This document shows positions 8,721 to 17,703 of a DNA stretch of 64,000 bases, in pieces. The position numbers and the translations under genes are program-made. This DNA is from JAPPOI01 sp028818055 (GTDB lineage: Bacteria > Pseudomonadota > Alphaproteobacteria > Rhodobacterales > Rhodobacteraceae). The number at the start of each line of letters is the position of its first letter. Within the stretch, counting starts at the first letter, position 1. Location: contig OZ253954.1 in the NCBI GenBank assembly GCA_965267405.1, forward strand, positions 496,001-560,000, in the 5' to 3' direction. The notes beneath the pieces were generated by a model. That model did not search any database. It was not told the DNA's origin and worked only from the letters and a program-made list of their open reading frames with translations.

Positions 8721-10070
8721 ATGCCCACCCATTTGATCGTGCTGGCCGCGGGCGAAGGCACGCGCATGAATTCAGATGTGCCGAAGGTGCTCCACCAAAT
8801 CGGTGGCGCGCCGCTATTTGCGCATGCTTTGAACTCGGCGCGTGATCTCGACGGGCGGCGCATTCTGGTTGTCGGGCATGGCGGTGACGCGGTGTCGGCG
8901 GAGGCAGCCAAAGCGGACCCCGAAATCCGCATTGCCTGGCAGCAGGAGCAACTTGGAACAGCCCATGCCGTCAAGACTGCCGCCCCCGAGTTGGCAGGCG
9001 CTGGCGGCGATACGGTCATGCTGTTCGGCGACACTCCTTTTATCCAACCCGAGACACTGACCGCGATGGCGGAAAAGCGCGCCGCTGGAAGCGACATCAT
9101 ATTTCTGGCGTTCAACGCGGACGACCCGGCACGATATGGCCGGATGATTACAGACGGCGATGACCTTTTGAAGATTGTCGAGTGGAAAGATGCGACCGAC
9201 GAAGAACGCGCCATAACTCTTTGTAATTCTGGCGTTGTCATGGCTTCAACGGACAACTTGCTTCGCTTGGCTGAAGCGGTAGGCAACGGCAATTCATCTG
9301 GCGAATACTATTTGACCGATATCGCCGATATTGGGCGTTCGGAAGGTCTGAAAGTCAGCATTGTCACATGCGACGAAACTGAAACACTGGGCATCAATAC
9401 CCGCGCGGACCTTGCCCAGGCCGAAGCCATTTTCCAAACGCGCGCTCGGGGCCAAGCAATTGCGGACGGCGTTACACTGATCGCACCGGAAACAGTGTAC
9501 TTCTCGGCTGATACGCACATTGGGCGAGATGCCGTTGTCGAACCGAACGTTGTATTCGGCCCAGGTGTGACCGTTGAATCCGGCGCCTCCATTCGTGCGT
9601 TCAGCCACCTTGAGGGCTGCCACGTCAGCTCGGGTGCTGTTGTCGGACCATACGCCCGGCTGCGCCCGGGTGCCGAGATCTCAAATGACGCGAAAATTGG
9701 CAACTTCGTCGAAGTTAAGAACGCTCAGATCGCAGACGGCGCCAAGGTCAACCACTTAAGCTATGTCGGCGACGCCACGGTCGGCGCAGACAGCAACATC
9801 GGCGCTGGGACGATCACGTGTAATTATGACGGCGTGTTTAAGCACCGAACCGAAATTGGCGAACGCGTTTTCATTGGCTCAAATACTCTGTTGGTTGCCC
9901 CGGTTTCGGTGGGCGACGAGGCAATGACAGCGTCAGGCACCGTCGTAACCAAAAATGTGCCGGCTGGTGATATGGCCGTTGGACGAGCCAAGCAGGAAAA
10001 CAAGGCAAACTTTGCCAGACGGTTTTTTAGCAAGCTGAAGGCCGCCAAGGCGGCGAAGCAGAAAGGTTAA
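8721..10070 (+). CDS. glmU: Bifunctional GlcNAc-1-P uridyltransferase / GlcN-1-P acetyltransferase
   Basis: This 449-residue enzyme makes UDP-GlcNAc for peptidoglycan and lipopolysaccharide. The N-terminal pyrophosphorylase domain starts LIVLAAGEGTRMNSDVPKVL, with GTAHAV and EYYLTD further on. The C-terminal left-handed beta-helix from about residue 250 has hexapeptide repeats, RPGAEI, GNFVEVKNA, NHLSYVGDA and ITCNYDGVFKHRTEIG. An AAGGAAAG lies just upstream of the start. glmS follows after four bases, so both steps from fructose-6-P are in one operon. Confidence 0.97.
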   Translation: MPTHLIVLAAGEGTRMNSDVPKVLHQIGGAPLFAHALNSARDLDGRRILVVGHGGDAVSAEAAKADPEIRIAWQQEQLGTAHAVKTAAPELAGAGGDTVMLFGDTPFIQPETLTAMAEKRAAGSDIIFLAFNADDPARYGRMITDGDDLLKIVEWKDATDEERAITLCNSGVVMASTDNLLRLAEAVGNGNSSGEYYLTDIADIGRSEGLKVSIVTCDETETLGINTRADLAQAEAIFQTRARGQAIADGVTLIAPETVYFSADTHIGRDAVVEPNVVFGPGVTVESGASIRAFSHLEGCHVSSGAVVGPYARLRPGAEISNDAKIGNFVEVKNAQIADGAKVNHLSYVGDATVGADSNIGAGTITCNYDGVFKHRTEIGERVFIGSNTLLVAPVSVGDEAMTASGTVVTKNVPAGDMAVGRAKQENKANFARRFFSKLKAAKAAKQKG

Positions 10071-10074
10071 TTTC

Positions 10075-11889
10075 ATGTGCGGGATTGTCGGCATTTTGGG
10101 CGACCACGAGGCAGCACCTGTTCTTGTCGAGGCGCTGAGGCGGCTGGAATATCGCGGCTATGACAGCGCTGGAATCGCGACGGTGAAGGATGGTGTCCTC
10201 GATCGCCGCCGCGCCGTTGGCAAATTGGTCAACCTTTCAGATCTGTTGGTCCATGAACCGCTTGCTGGAAAATCCGGCATTGGTCACACCCGTTGGGCAA
10301 CCCATGGTGCTCCGACGGTCATGAATGCCCACCCGCATAAATCAGGGCCGGTTGCGGTAGTCCACAACGGTATCATCGAGAACTTCAAAGAGCTTCGCGA
10401 GAACCTTGCAGAACAAGGCTATACGACGGAAACCGAAACCGACACCGAGACGATTTCACTCCTGACGCAATCCTATCTCGATCAAGGGTTGTCACCGCGC
10501 GATGCCGCCGAACAGACGATTGCTCGATTGGATGGCGCTTTCGCTCTGGCATTTCTCTTTGAAGGGGAAAACGATCTGATCGTTGCTGCGCGTAAGGGCT
10601 CGCCATTGGCTGTCGGACATGGCGACGGAGAAATGTACCTTGGCTCTGACGCGATCGCTTTGGCGCCTTTGACTGACCGTGTCACCTATCTGGAAGAGGG
10701 CGACCGGGCTGAGCTAACCCGCGAGGGCGTGGTCATTTTCGATGCCGAAGGTCGCCCTGCCAATCGCGAAATCCGCAAGGTCATGATCGATGCCACGCGT
10801 ATCGAAAAAGGTGGGTACAAACACTTCATGGCGAAGGAAATCGCCGAGCAGCCGGCAGTGCTGGCCGATGCTGTCAAGCACTATGTTGGCGACAGCGCTT
10901 TGAACCTGCCCGCATCAATGCCCGATTTTTCCAAGATCGACCGTATCGTTATGGTGGCCTGTGGAACGGCTTACCTTGCGTGCATGACCGCCAAGTATTG
11001 GATCGAACAGCTTGCCGAAGTCCCGGTCGAAATCGACATCGCATCGGAATTTCGGTATCGCAATCCGCCGATTGGCCCCAATACGTTGGCGATCTTCGTC
11101 AGCCAATCAGGTGAAACGGCGGATACTTTGGCAGCTTTGCGCCACGTCGCAGAACGTGCGCAAATTCTGTCGGTCGTGAATGTTCCAGAAAGCTCGATCG
11201 CTCGCGAAAGCGACGTGGTTCTACCGATCCTTGCCGGAGCCGAGATCGGCGTAGCGTCCACAAAGGCGTTTACATGCCAGCTGGTAACGTTGATGGCGAT
11301 CACGTTGCAGGCCGGACGCGACCGCGGCTTGATCAGCGATGCCGATTTCGCGGAGTACTTACACGACCTGAAAACGCTACCGGGTTTGCTGTCGCAGGCG
11401 CTGACTGCCGAAGAACAAATCGCGGCAGTCTCGGCCAAGCTTTCCAAGGCTCAGGACATCCTGTTCCTTGGTCGTGGCCAGATGTATCCAATCGCTCTGG
11501 AAGGCGCGCTAAAGCTGAAGGAAATCAGTTATATACACGCCGAAGGTTATGCCAGCGGCGAACTTAAGCACGGCCCGATTGCTTTGGTCGATGAAGACGT
11601 CCCGGTCATTGTTTTGGCGCCGAAAGATGGGCTGTTTGAAAAGACAGTCTCAAATATGCAAGAGGTCATGGCCCGAGGCGGAAGGGTCATTCTAATTTCG
11701 GATCGTGCCGGAATCGCGGAAGCTGGAGAGGGCTGCGAAAGCACCATTGCGATGCCAGAAGTCTCGAATGCGTTTGCGCCGCTAGTCTATGCGGTGCCGG
11801 CCCAATTGCTGGCCTATCATACGGCGGTCGCCAAGGGCACCGACGTTGATCAGCCAAGAAATTTGGCGAAGTCGGTCACCGTCGAATAG
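10075..11889 (+). CDS. glmS: Glutamine--fructose-6-phosphate aminotransferase
   Basis: This 604-residue enzyme makes glucosamine-6-phosphate from fructose-6-phosphate and glutamine. The N-terminal class II glutaminase begins MCGIVGILG, with Cys2 as the nucleophile after Met removal, followed by RGYDSAGIA and HTRWATHG. Two SIS isomerase domains carry VACGTAYLA, SQSGETADT, ASTKAFTCQ and FLGRGQMYPIALEGALKLKEISY. It ends DQPRNLAKSVTVE as usual. It follows glmU by four bases and is convergent with the acyl-CoA synthetase gene. Confidence 0.97.
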   Translation: MCGIVGILGDHEAAPVLVEALRRLEYRGYDSAGIATVKDGVLDRRRAVGKLVNLSDLLVHEPLAGKSGIGHTRWATHGAPTVMNAHPHKSGPVAVVHNGIIENFKELRENLAEQGYTTETETDTETISLLTQSYLDQGLSPRDAAEQTIARLDGAFALAFLFEGENDLIVAARKGSPLAVGHGDGEMYLGSDAIALAPLTDRVTYLEEGDRAELTREGVVIFDAEGRPANREIRKVMIDATRIEKGGYKHFMAKEIAEQPAVLADAVKHYVGDSALNLPASMPDFSKIDRIVMVACGTAYLACMTAKYWIEQLAEVPVEIDIASEFRYRNPPIGPNTLAIFVSQSGETADTLAALRHVAERAQILSVVNVPESSIARESDVVLPILAGAEIGVASTKAFTCQLVTLMAITLQAGRDRGLISDADFAEYLHDLKTLPGLLSQALTAEEQIAAVSAKLSKAQDILFLGRGQMYPIALEGALKLKEISYIHAEGYASGELKHGPIALVDEDVPVIVLAPKDGLFEKTVSNMQEVMARGGRVILISDRAGIAEAGEGCESTIAMPEVSNAFAPLVYAVPAQLLAYHTAVAKGTDVDQPRNLAKSVTVE

Positions 11890-11911
11890 GCTTGTTTTCG
11901 ACTCGAATTGA

Positions 11912-13543
11912 TTAACCGGCGTCGCGCAAAGCGCGCCGCATGACTTTTCCTGTTGCTGTTGTCGGAAGGCTGTCGACAAACCGAAACTCACGCGGTGCCA
12001 TATGTGGACTTACGCGCGACGCCACTCGATCCTTCAGACGGTCCTCTAGACCATCTTTTTGCGCATCTGATCGAAGCACCACAAAGGCCGTTACAGCCTC
12101 GGTCCGGACGGGATCGGGCAGCCCGACGACCGCAGCCATGATGACGTCAGGATCGCCGGTCAGGCAGTTCTCAATCTCTGTGGGACCGATGCGGTAGCCC
12201 GCGCTTGTGATGATGTCATCATCCCGGCTGACATAGGTGACGTAGCCGTCGTCGTCCTGAAATCCGAGATCGCCGGTCCGAAGCCAATCTCCGGCGAATT
12301 TCTCTTTGGTTTTTTCAGGCTGACTCCAATACCCCAAGAACATGACGGGGTCCGGTGAGCGAATGGCAATTTCGCCATTCTCACCGCGTGGCATCTCGTT
12401 CCCGGCCCCATCAAGAATCGTCAGTTGATGCCCAGGCACAGGCCTGCCCATTGTTCCGGCCTTTTGAACGCCAAGACCAGCACAAGACGACACGACGAGG
12501 TTACACTCGGTTTGCCCGTAAAGCTCATTTATTGGTGCCCCAAGGTCGTCCCGGCCCCATTCCAAAAGGTCTGCCCCAAGGCTCTCGCCGCCTGAGCTGA
12601 CAGCACGAAGCTTCAAACCTTCTGGGACCGTGACTTGCCGCATCAGCTTCAGCGCTGTGGGGGGCAGGAATGAGACCGTTACCCCTTCATCACGGAGGAG
12701 CTGGTAGGCAGCATCCGCATCGAATTTGCGCATCCGGCACGCAACGAGGGGGACACCGAAATAAAGCGCTGGCATGGCGAGGTCCATCAGCCCACCAATC
12801 CAAGCCCAATCGGCAGGCGTCCACGCGACATCCCCGTTTTTGGGAAATCCTTCGAACACCATCTCGACCGACGGCAAATGGCCAATCAGGAACCTGTGCG
12901 CATGCAGTGCACCTTTGGGCGATCCGGTCGTTCCGCTTGTGTAGATCAGGACGGCTGGGTCCTCGGGCCCAATCCGAGGCAGTTCCAACTGATTTTCGGC
13001 TGACATCGCTGTGTTCCAGTCGAAAAGTCGAAGCCCCTCCATACCGCCTGTTGCGATGTCCGTCGCAATAACCGCGCGCAGCGACGTATCCGGTGCAATT
13101 GCGTTCAGCTTTGCCAGCGAGGCCCCCTCGCAAATGGCCACTATCGCACCGCTGTCCGACAGCCGGTATTTCAAGGCATCTTCGCCGAATAGTGTGAACA
13201 ACGGCAGTGCGATTGCGCCCAGTTTCATGATTGCAAAATGCGCCACCAGAACTTCGGCGCGCTGCGACATCAATATGGCAACTCGATCACCTTGACCGAC
13301 ACCGATGCCAGCAAGCTTTGCCGCCAACCGATCTGAGGCGTCCTTCAAATCACCGTAAGTCCAAATGCGGCGGTTTTCGGCATCGTTCAGATCAATGATG
13401 GCCGTTCGGTTTGGATCAGCTCGCGCCCAACTATCGCAGCAGCTTTCATGTATGGAGAATGCGTCTGGGATGTCCCAGTGAAAGTTGGAATTTATATCGT
13501 CCCACGACCCGAGACCGAGCGTACGACGATTATTCAACAGCAT
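11912..13543 (-). CDS. AMP-dependent acyl-CoA synthetase
   Basis: This 543-residue adenylate-forming enzyme activates a carboxylic acid as acyl-AMP and then acyl-CoA. Visible motifs are the P-loop YTSGTTGSPKGALH, ELYGQTECN, WLRTGDLGFQDDDGYVTYVSR and the C-terminal catalytic lysine in TTATGKVMRRALR. The WDIPDAFSIHESCCDSW opening and overall length resemble the acetyl/medium-chain (AcsM-like) branch rather than long-chain FadD. The exact substrate is not readable. The ATG start overlaps the lipoprotein gene by 14 bases and has no clear ribosome binding site, so translational coupling is likely. Confidence 0.88.
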   Translation of the reverse strand: MLLNNRRTLGLGSWDDINSNFHWDIPDAFSIHESCCDSWARADPNRTAIIDLNDAENRRIWTYGDLKDASDRLAAKLAGIGVGQGDRVAILMSQRAEVLVAHFAIMKLGAIALPLFTLFGEDALKYRLSDSGAIVAICEGASLAKLNAIAPDTSLRAVIATDIATGGMEGLRLFDWNTAMSAENQLELPRIGPEDPAVLIYTSGTTGSPKGALHAHRFLIGHLPSVEMVFEGFPKNGDVAWTPADWAWIGGLMDLAMPALYFGVPLVACRMRKFDADAAYQLLRDEGVTVSFLPPTALKLMRQVTVPEGLKLRAVSSGGESLGADLLEWGRDDLGAPINELYGQTECNLVVSSCAGLGVQKAGTMGRPVPGHQLTILDGAGNEMPRGENGEIAIRSPDPVMFLGYWSQPEKTKEKFAGDWLRTGDLGFQDDDGYVTYVSRDDDIITSAGYRIGPTEIENCLTGDPDVIMAAVVGLPDPVRTEAVTAFVVLRSDAQKDGLEDRLKDRVASRVSPHMAPREFRFVDSLPTTATGKVMRRALRDAG

Positions 13544-13997
13544 AGACGTCGAATTCCGGTAAGTCCGTCAAGGGCGCCTCCAAGACACGGAAGGCCGCAA
13601 GTGAAACCCGGCTCCCACCTTCTTCGATTGGAATCAACTCAACTGAAACGGAGTTTCCGTTTTCAGGGTAAACAATACGCCCTTGCCGGATTGAATCGAC
13701 CAAGGGTGTTTCCATCCAAAAACCAGCGCGGGATACGTCGCCCAGCGATGCAACTGTTCTGCCCAGAAGCCTCCCTCCAGAGTCTGAATTCGCTGCAGCC
13801 ACACGCTGTTCGTTCGTGGTCGTGTCAAATTGTTCGGCTGTTCTGGCGGACGGCGGTGGAGGCGGCGCGGCCAGTTCAGGTGTCGATACAGCGGGTTCCT
13901 CGGTTGGCTCCTCCGTGGCTGGCACGTTCAAAACTTCGCATGCTGACGTTCCGAAAAGCACAGAAGCCGCCCAGGCGATCAAAAATACTCGTCTCAA
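13530..13997 (-). CDS. Putative lipoprotein, unknown function
   Basis: The protein has about 155 residues. I chose a TTG start (LRRVFLIAWAASVLFGTSAC) because AGGAG stands nine bases upstream; the frame stays open further but into the moaA promoter. A hydrophobic leader ends in a cysteine (TSAC, a weak lipobox), followed by a Pro/Glu-rich stretch (EEPTEEP, APPPPPS) typical of lipoprotein linkers. The compact C-terminal domain (GRLLGRTVASLGD, GFWMETPLVD, RIVYPENGNSVSVELIPI) matches no family I recognise. It probably shares a transcript with the acyl-CoA synthetase downstream. Confidence 0.65.
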   Translation of the reverse strand: MRRVFLIAWAASVLFGTSACEVLNVPATEEPTEEPAVSTPELAAPPPPPSARTAEQFDTTTNEQRVAAANSDSGGRLLGRTVASLGDVSRAGFWMETPLVDSIRQGRIVYPENGNSVSVELIPIEEGGSRVSLAAFRVLEAPLTDLPEFDVYAVE

Positions 13998-14048
13998 TTC
14001 AACGTGCTCCTCTTGCACAGCACCTTTGCGCACCATACCCTTTTTGAG

Positions 14049-15056
14049 ATGGACACGGCACCTCTTATAGACCCCTTTCAACGGGCAATCACCTATCTCC
14101 GCGTCTCGGTTACCGACAGATGTGACTTCCGCTGCGTCTATTGCATGGCCGAGAACATGACGTTTTTGCCCAAGAAAGAACTTCTGACGTTGGAAGAGCT
14201 TGATCGCATGTGTTCCACTTTCGTGCGAATGGGCGTCGAAAAACTCCGCATTACGGGCGGTGAACCGCTGGTTCGACGCGATATCATGACGTTCTTCCGC
14301 TCAATGACCCGCCACCTCGACAGCGGCGCGCTGAAAGAGCTGACGTTGACGACAAATGGAAGCCAGCTGTCTCGATTTGCCGACGATCTTTATGCCGCCG
14401 GTGTACGCCGGGTGAATGTATCGCTTGATACACTGGACGAACAGAAGTTCGCACGCGTGACACGTTGGGGGCGCTTGCCTCAGGTGCTCAAAGGGATTGA
14501 CGCCGCTCAAAAAGCCGGACTTCGCGTGAAGATCAACACAGTCGCCTTGAAAGGCTTCAATGAAGATGAGCTTTTCGCTCTTGTCGAGTGGTGCAAGTCT
14601 CGCGACATGGACCTGACGTTTATCGAAGTCATGCCAATGGGCGATCTCGGCGAGGAAGATCGTATTGGTCAGTACTGGAGCCTGAAGGACCTTCGTCGCG
14701 ATCTTGCCAGCCAGTACACCCTTACTGATCTCGCGCACCGCACCGGAGGCCCTGCGCGTTACGTTCAGCTTGAGGAAACAGGTCAACAGATCGGCTTCAT
14801 CACCCCTTTGACGCATAATTTCTGCGAAAGCTGTAACCGGGTTCGCCTGACCTGCACGGGTGAGTTGTTCATGTGCTTGGGTCAGGAAGACAACGCGGAC
14901 CTGAGATCGCCTTTGCGTGCATCTGACGACGACGGGCCACTGGAAGACGCCATTCGAAAGGCGATTGGCCTGAAGCCCAAGGGGCACGACTTCGACTATT
15001 CCCGCCAGACCATCGAAGGCCAGATGACACGGCACATGAGTCATACGGGCGGCTAG
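14049..15056 (+). CDS. moaA: GTP 3',8-cyclase (molybdenum cofactor biosynthesis protein A)
   Basis: This radical SAM enzyme carries out the first step of molybdopterin synthesis from GTP, with MoaC. Its 335 residues include the N-terminal [4Fe-4S] triad C25-x3-C29-x2-C32 (CDFRCVYC), the RITGGEPLVRRD SAM-binding motif, a C-terminal cluster motif (ESCNRVRLTCTG then MCLG) and the GG C-terminus that MoaA needs for catalysis. I start at MDTAPLIDPF; upstream in-frame codons would overlap the divergent lipoprotein leader. No other moa gene is in the window. Confidence 0.95.
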   Translation: MDTAPLIDPFQRAITYLRVSVTDRCDFRCVYCMAENMTFLPKKELLTLEELDRMCSTFVRMGVEKLRITGGEPLVRRDIMTFFRSMTRHLDSGALKELTLTTNGSQLSRFADDLYAAGVRRVNVSLDTLDEQKFARVTRWGRLPQVLKGIDAAQKAGLRVKINTVALKGFNEDELFALVEWCKSRDMDLTFIEVMPMGDLGEEDRIGQYWSLKDLRRDLASQYTLTDLAHRTGGPARYVQLEETGQQIGFITPLTHNFCESCNRVRLTCTGELFMCLGQEDNADLRSPLRASDDDGPLEDAIRKAIGLKPKGHDFDYSRQTIEGQMTRHMSHTGG

Positions 15057-15090
15057 TGTCCGGGGTGCTGAACCACCCATCAAATCCGAC

Positions 15091-15185
15091 TTAGATTTGA
15101 ACGCGCTGCTCAGATTTGACGGTCTGTGACCATCCACGCTTCGGCGGATTTATTGATGTCAGTCAATGCGGCACGTCAGATTTGG
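15091..15185. repeat. Three imperfect direct repeats upstream of a secreted-protein gene
   Basis: Copies of YYAGATTTGR stand at 15091-15100 (TTAGATTTGA), 15110-15119 (TCAGATTTGA) and 15176-15185 (TCAGATTTGG), with a reversed TCAAATCC at 15080-15087. They lie between moaA and the downstream gene, so a regulator binding array is possible. The spacing (19 and 66) is irregular. Confidence 0.35.
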
Positions 15186-15225
15186 CTCACACTCACCACA
15201 GGACTTAATCAGATCGGGGTGTGAT

Positions 15226-16002
15226 ATGCCAAACGTTCTAAAGAAGTTCGTTTTCGGTGGCATTGCGGCGATCACGGTTTCGGTTTCCGGTGCGGTTGCA
15301 CTGGCCGAAACAGCGGTCGGCTCAACTACGGAAAGTCGAATTCTGCTCGGGTTCAACGTCAATCCAGATGGTTTGGAAACGATGCTTCCCGAAAAATGGA
15401 AGCCAATTACCTTGCCGAAAGGGCCCGTTGCGGGATCAAATTTGATTGTTGCTTTGATTGATCGACATCTGATCCTTGATGCGAACTCTGAGCCAGCTGA
15501 TCCACCTTCCGGACCGATTGCCGCCCTTTTGGCCTACGGAGTAAAGGAAGGTGAAAAGGGTGTTCGTGCATTTGTAACGCGGGTCTATGAAGAGACGCCA
15601 TTGGTCGATCCTTATGGCAACTCAGCTCTTGCGGATATCGACCGACGCTCGGCATTTGTTGATTTGGGCGGCGGTGACCGGCAACAAACCGAAAAATGGT
15701 CGATCCGGCCTGCAGCAGGTGGCGAGGTCACTTTCGACTTTAATTTCAAAGTCGGTGCGATGAATTGGTCGACCGGAGGCGAAAGTAGACCATATTCCTC
15801 CAAAGACCCAGAGTTCTTCAGAATTTACCGATATGACCAACTCGCTGGGCTTGTCATGAATGAGCTTGCGGGCAAGGCCTTGGACGGCTCTGCGGCTGTT
15901 GCCGTTTCCGACCCCGAGATGGGCGCGATTTTCGACGGCACGGAGAAGCTGGTGTCGATTATCACCATTCCCGTTTACCTGCGGACCATTTCACTGCCTT
16001 AG
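15226..16002 (+). CDS. Secreted protein of unknown function
   Basis: The protein has 258 residues with an N-terminal signal peptide (KKFVFGGIAAITVSVSGAVALAET, cleavage after ALA). The mature protein has no family motif I recognise. It contains NVNPDGLETMLPEKWKPITL, which would fit a ligand-binding beta-rich domain of the acetoacetate-decarboxylase-like type, but that is a guess. The start at MPNVLKK puts the signal peptide at the N-terminus; an upstream in-frame ATG would add 20 non-signal residues. Direct repeats lie upstream. It is convergent with the 2OG oxygenase gene. Confidence 0.7.
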   Translation: MPNVLKKFVFGGIAAITVSVSGAVALAETAVGSTTESRILLGFNVNPDGLETMLPEKWKPITLPKGPVAGSNLIVALIDRHLILDANSEPADPPSGPIAALLAYGVKEGEKGVRAFVTRVYEETPLVDPYGNSALADIDRRSAFVDLGGGDRQQTEKWSIRPAAGGEVTFDFNFKVGAMNWSTGGESRPYSSKDPEFFRIYRYDQLAGLVMNELAGKALDGSAAVAVSDPEMGAIFDGTEKLVSIITIPVYLRTISLP

Positions 16003-16011
16003 CCTTGGGCT

Positions 16012-16848
16012 TTAATCGATGAACGTGTCGGCGCGCAGGCCGGCGCGTTCATAGTGGATTGGCAAGGCTCGCCCATAAAGCTGCTTGGCACGCTCCGGCG
16101 TCGCGACCATGCCTGGTTCTTCGACATAGGAAAGAATGGCAACGTACCTTGGTGTTGACCCCGAAAGTGGCGCAACGCGATGCAAGCTGTTGCGGCCTCG
16201 AAACAGTTGCAAATCTCCAGGCTGGAGTTCCAGTGTTGTGACCTTGTCTGATCGCCCATCGAGAACTTTCGCGACTTCTTCAAAATTTTCGTGTTCCTCG
16301 CGGATATTGGCCGCGTATTCAAACGCGCCCCCCGATTCAGCGTTCTGGATCGCCAGAGTCACGGTGAAATTGTTCGTATCGAAATGCCAAGGAAACCCCG
16401 GCCCCTCTTTCGCAAGGTTCACAATGACGTCCGCCAAGGGGTCAGCATAGCGATGAAAGGACGGCTCTTGCAGACAAGCCTGAATAAACCCGTCAAATCC
16501 GGGGGCATTCTGGATTTGCCTCAGCGCGCCGTCCTTGGCAAAGCTGTCTGCCGGAACAAAAGCGTTTGATCGGTCAAAGAACTGTCGAACCGGGTGGTCG
16601 GAAGGTAATGTTGGATCGTCTTGGGTAAAATAAGCGTTTGTCCGATTGAATGATTTGTGTGCTTTGTCCGCTGTTGCGTCCGCTTCAGCGACCAAAGCCT
16701 CGACACCCGTTTTGGTCAAAAACCCGCGAAGAACGGCGCAACCATCTTGCGCCAAGTCTTCCCGAACCTGCGCAATGCAGGCATCTCTTTCAGGTCCCTC
16801 AACCTGAAACGGGTAACGGTCCAAATCGATAAACTCTGCATAAGACAT
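16012..16848 (-). CDS. Fe(II)/2-oxoglutarate oxygenase, BesD/HalD-like with intact HxD
   Basis: The protein has 278 residues. The iron facial triad is complete: H155-x-D157 (PWHFDTNNF) and H223 (NSLHRVAP), with R234 (STPRYVAI) placed to bind 2-oxoglutarate. The overall pattern, including NAYFTQDDPTLPSDHP and HFDTNNFTVTL, recalls the BesD/HalD free-amino-acid halogenase family. Halogenases replace the triad Asp by Gly (HxG); here Asp is kept, which predicts hydroxylation. Phytanoyl-CoA dioxygenase superfamily is the safe assignment; the substrate is unknown. I start at MSYAEF; eleven further residues are possible. An alpha/beta hydrolase gene lies upstream on the same strand, 88 bases away. 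Confidence 0.75.
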   Translation of the reverse strand: MSYAEFIDLDRYPFQVEGPERDACIAQVREDLAQDGCAVLRGFLTKTGVEALVAEADATADKAHKSFNRTNAYFTQDDPTLPSDHPVRQFFDRSNAFVPADSFAKDGALRQIQNAPGFDGFIQACLQEPSFHRYADPLADVIVNLAKEGPGFPWHFDTNNFTVTLAIQNAESGGAFEYAANIREEHENFEEVAKVLDGRSDKVTTLELQPGDLQLFRGRNSLHRVAPLSGSTPRYVAILSYVEEPGMVATPERAKQLYGRALPIHYERAGLRADTFID

Positions 16849-16936
16849 AAAGCGTCTCCTGTTCGAGTTACCTTTATTCAAAGCAACTCGAGGCAGTGAG
16901 ACCCTTCATTTTCCGACAGAAAATGGTCGTTTATGA

Positions 16937-17698
16937 TCAGTCGTCGGGGAATCCCCAGATCAATCTGTGGCGGACCGCCTCAGCCACAGGCATCGGATGA
17001 GTGATCGGAACCATGTGCCCAGCACCCGGTACGATGATGCCTTCGGCGCCGGGTATGCGGCGCCCGAGCGCATCGACAATCTGAGTCATGATCGGATGTG
17101 ACTTGTCGCCTTCGACCAACGTCACCGGAATATCGAGCTCTTCAAGACCGTCGGGAACCAAAAGGTTCGATGAATCCTGCCACAGGAAATCACCCGAGGC
17201 GGCAATCAATTCAATCCGCGCCATCATGTATTTGCGGACCATCTCAGGAACGTCGTCCCAAGGCTCGTCAGTTCCCCAAATTTCATGAAAGTCCTTTGCC
17301 GCTTTCGCCAAGCTTCCCGAGTCCACGTGCCGTGCAAAAAGCGCCATATCGCGTTGCAGCTTGTCAAAGACGTAGCTGTCAGCCACCGCCGCATAAAGAA
17401 CGGGCTCTATCAGCACCAAGGATGACGCTCGGCCCGGACGTTGTAGTGCAATCCGCAAGGCCACAACGGCTCCAAAGGAATGACCGATGAGCGGCACCGG
17501 TTCTGACGGCATTGCGTCCAACGCCAGTTCAACCGCCTGGTCCGCGTAATTTCGCGATCGGTCCCATTCTTCCGCGTCTCCGTGCCCCGGCAACTCGATA
17601 GAGACCGGTTCAACGTCCATGTTCAACGCGTCAAGGAAGCGTTTCCAGACGCCTCCGTGCCCCAACCCACTGTGAATCAAAGCGAGAGGTTGGCTCAT
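16937..17698 (-). CDS. Alpha/beta hydrolase
   Basis: This 253-residue alpha/beta hydrolase has an oxyanion region HSGLGHGGVW, the nucleophile elbow GHSFG, an Asp-containing LVEGDKSHPIM strand and the catalytic His in PGAGHMVPITHP. It lacks a signal peptide and is probably cytoplasmic. The substrate cannot be predicted; esterases, lactonases and C-C hydrolases share this pattern. It lies five bases after the DsbA-fold isomerase gene on the same strand, so the two are likely co-transcribed. Confidence 0.82.
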   Translation of the reverse strand: MSQPLALIHSGLGHGGVWKRFLDALNMDVEPVSIELPGHGDAEEWDRSRNYADQAVELALDAMPSEPVPLIGHSFGAVVALRIALQRPGRASSLVLIEPVLYAAVADSYVFDKLQRDMALFARHVDSGSLAKAAKDFHEIWGTDEPWDDVPEMVRKYMMARIELIAASGDFLWQDSSNLLVPDGLEELDIPVTLVEGDKSHPIMTQIVDALGRRIPGAEGIIVPGAGHMVPITHPMPVAEAVRHRLIWGFPDD

Positions 17699-17703
17699 AA
17701 GTG

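Noticed and set aside
14301..15137. 278-codon minus-strand frame opposite moaA
   Set aside because: Antisense to moaA with all MoaA motifs intact; no family pattern.
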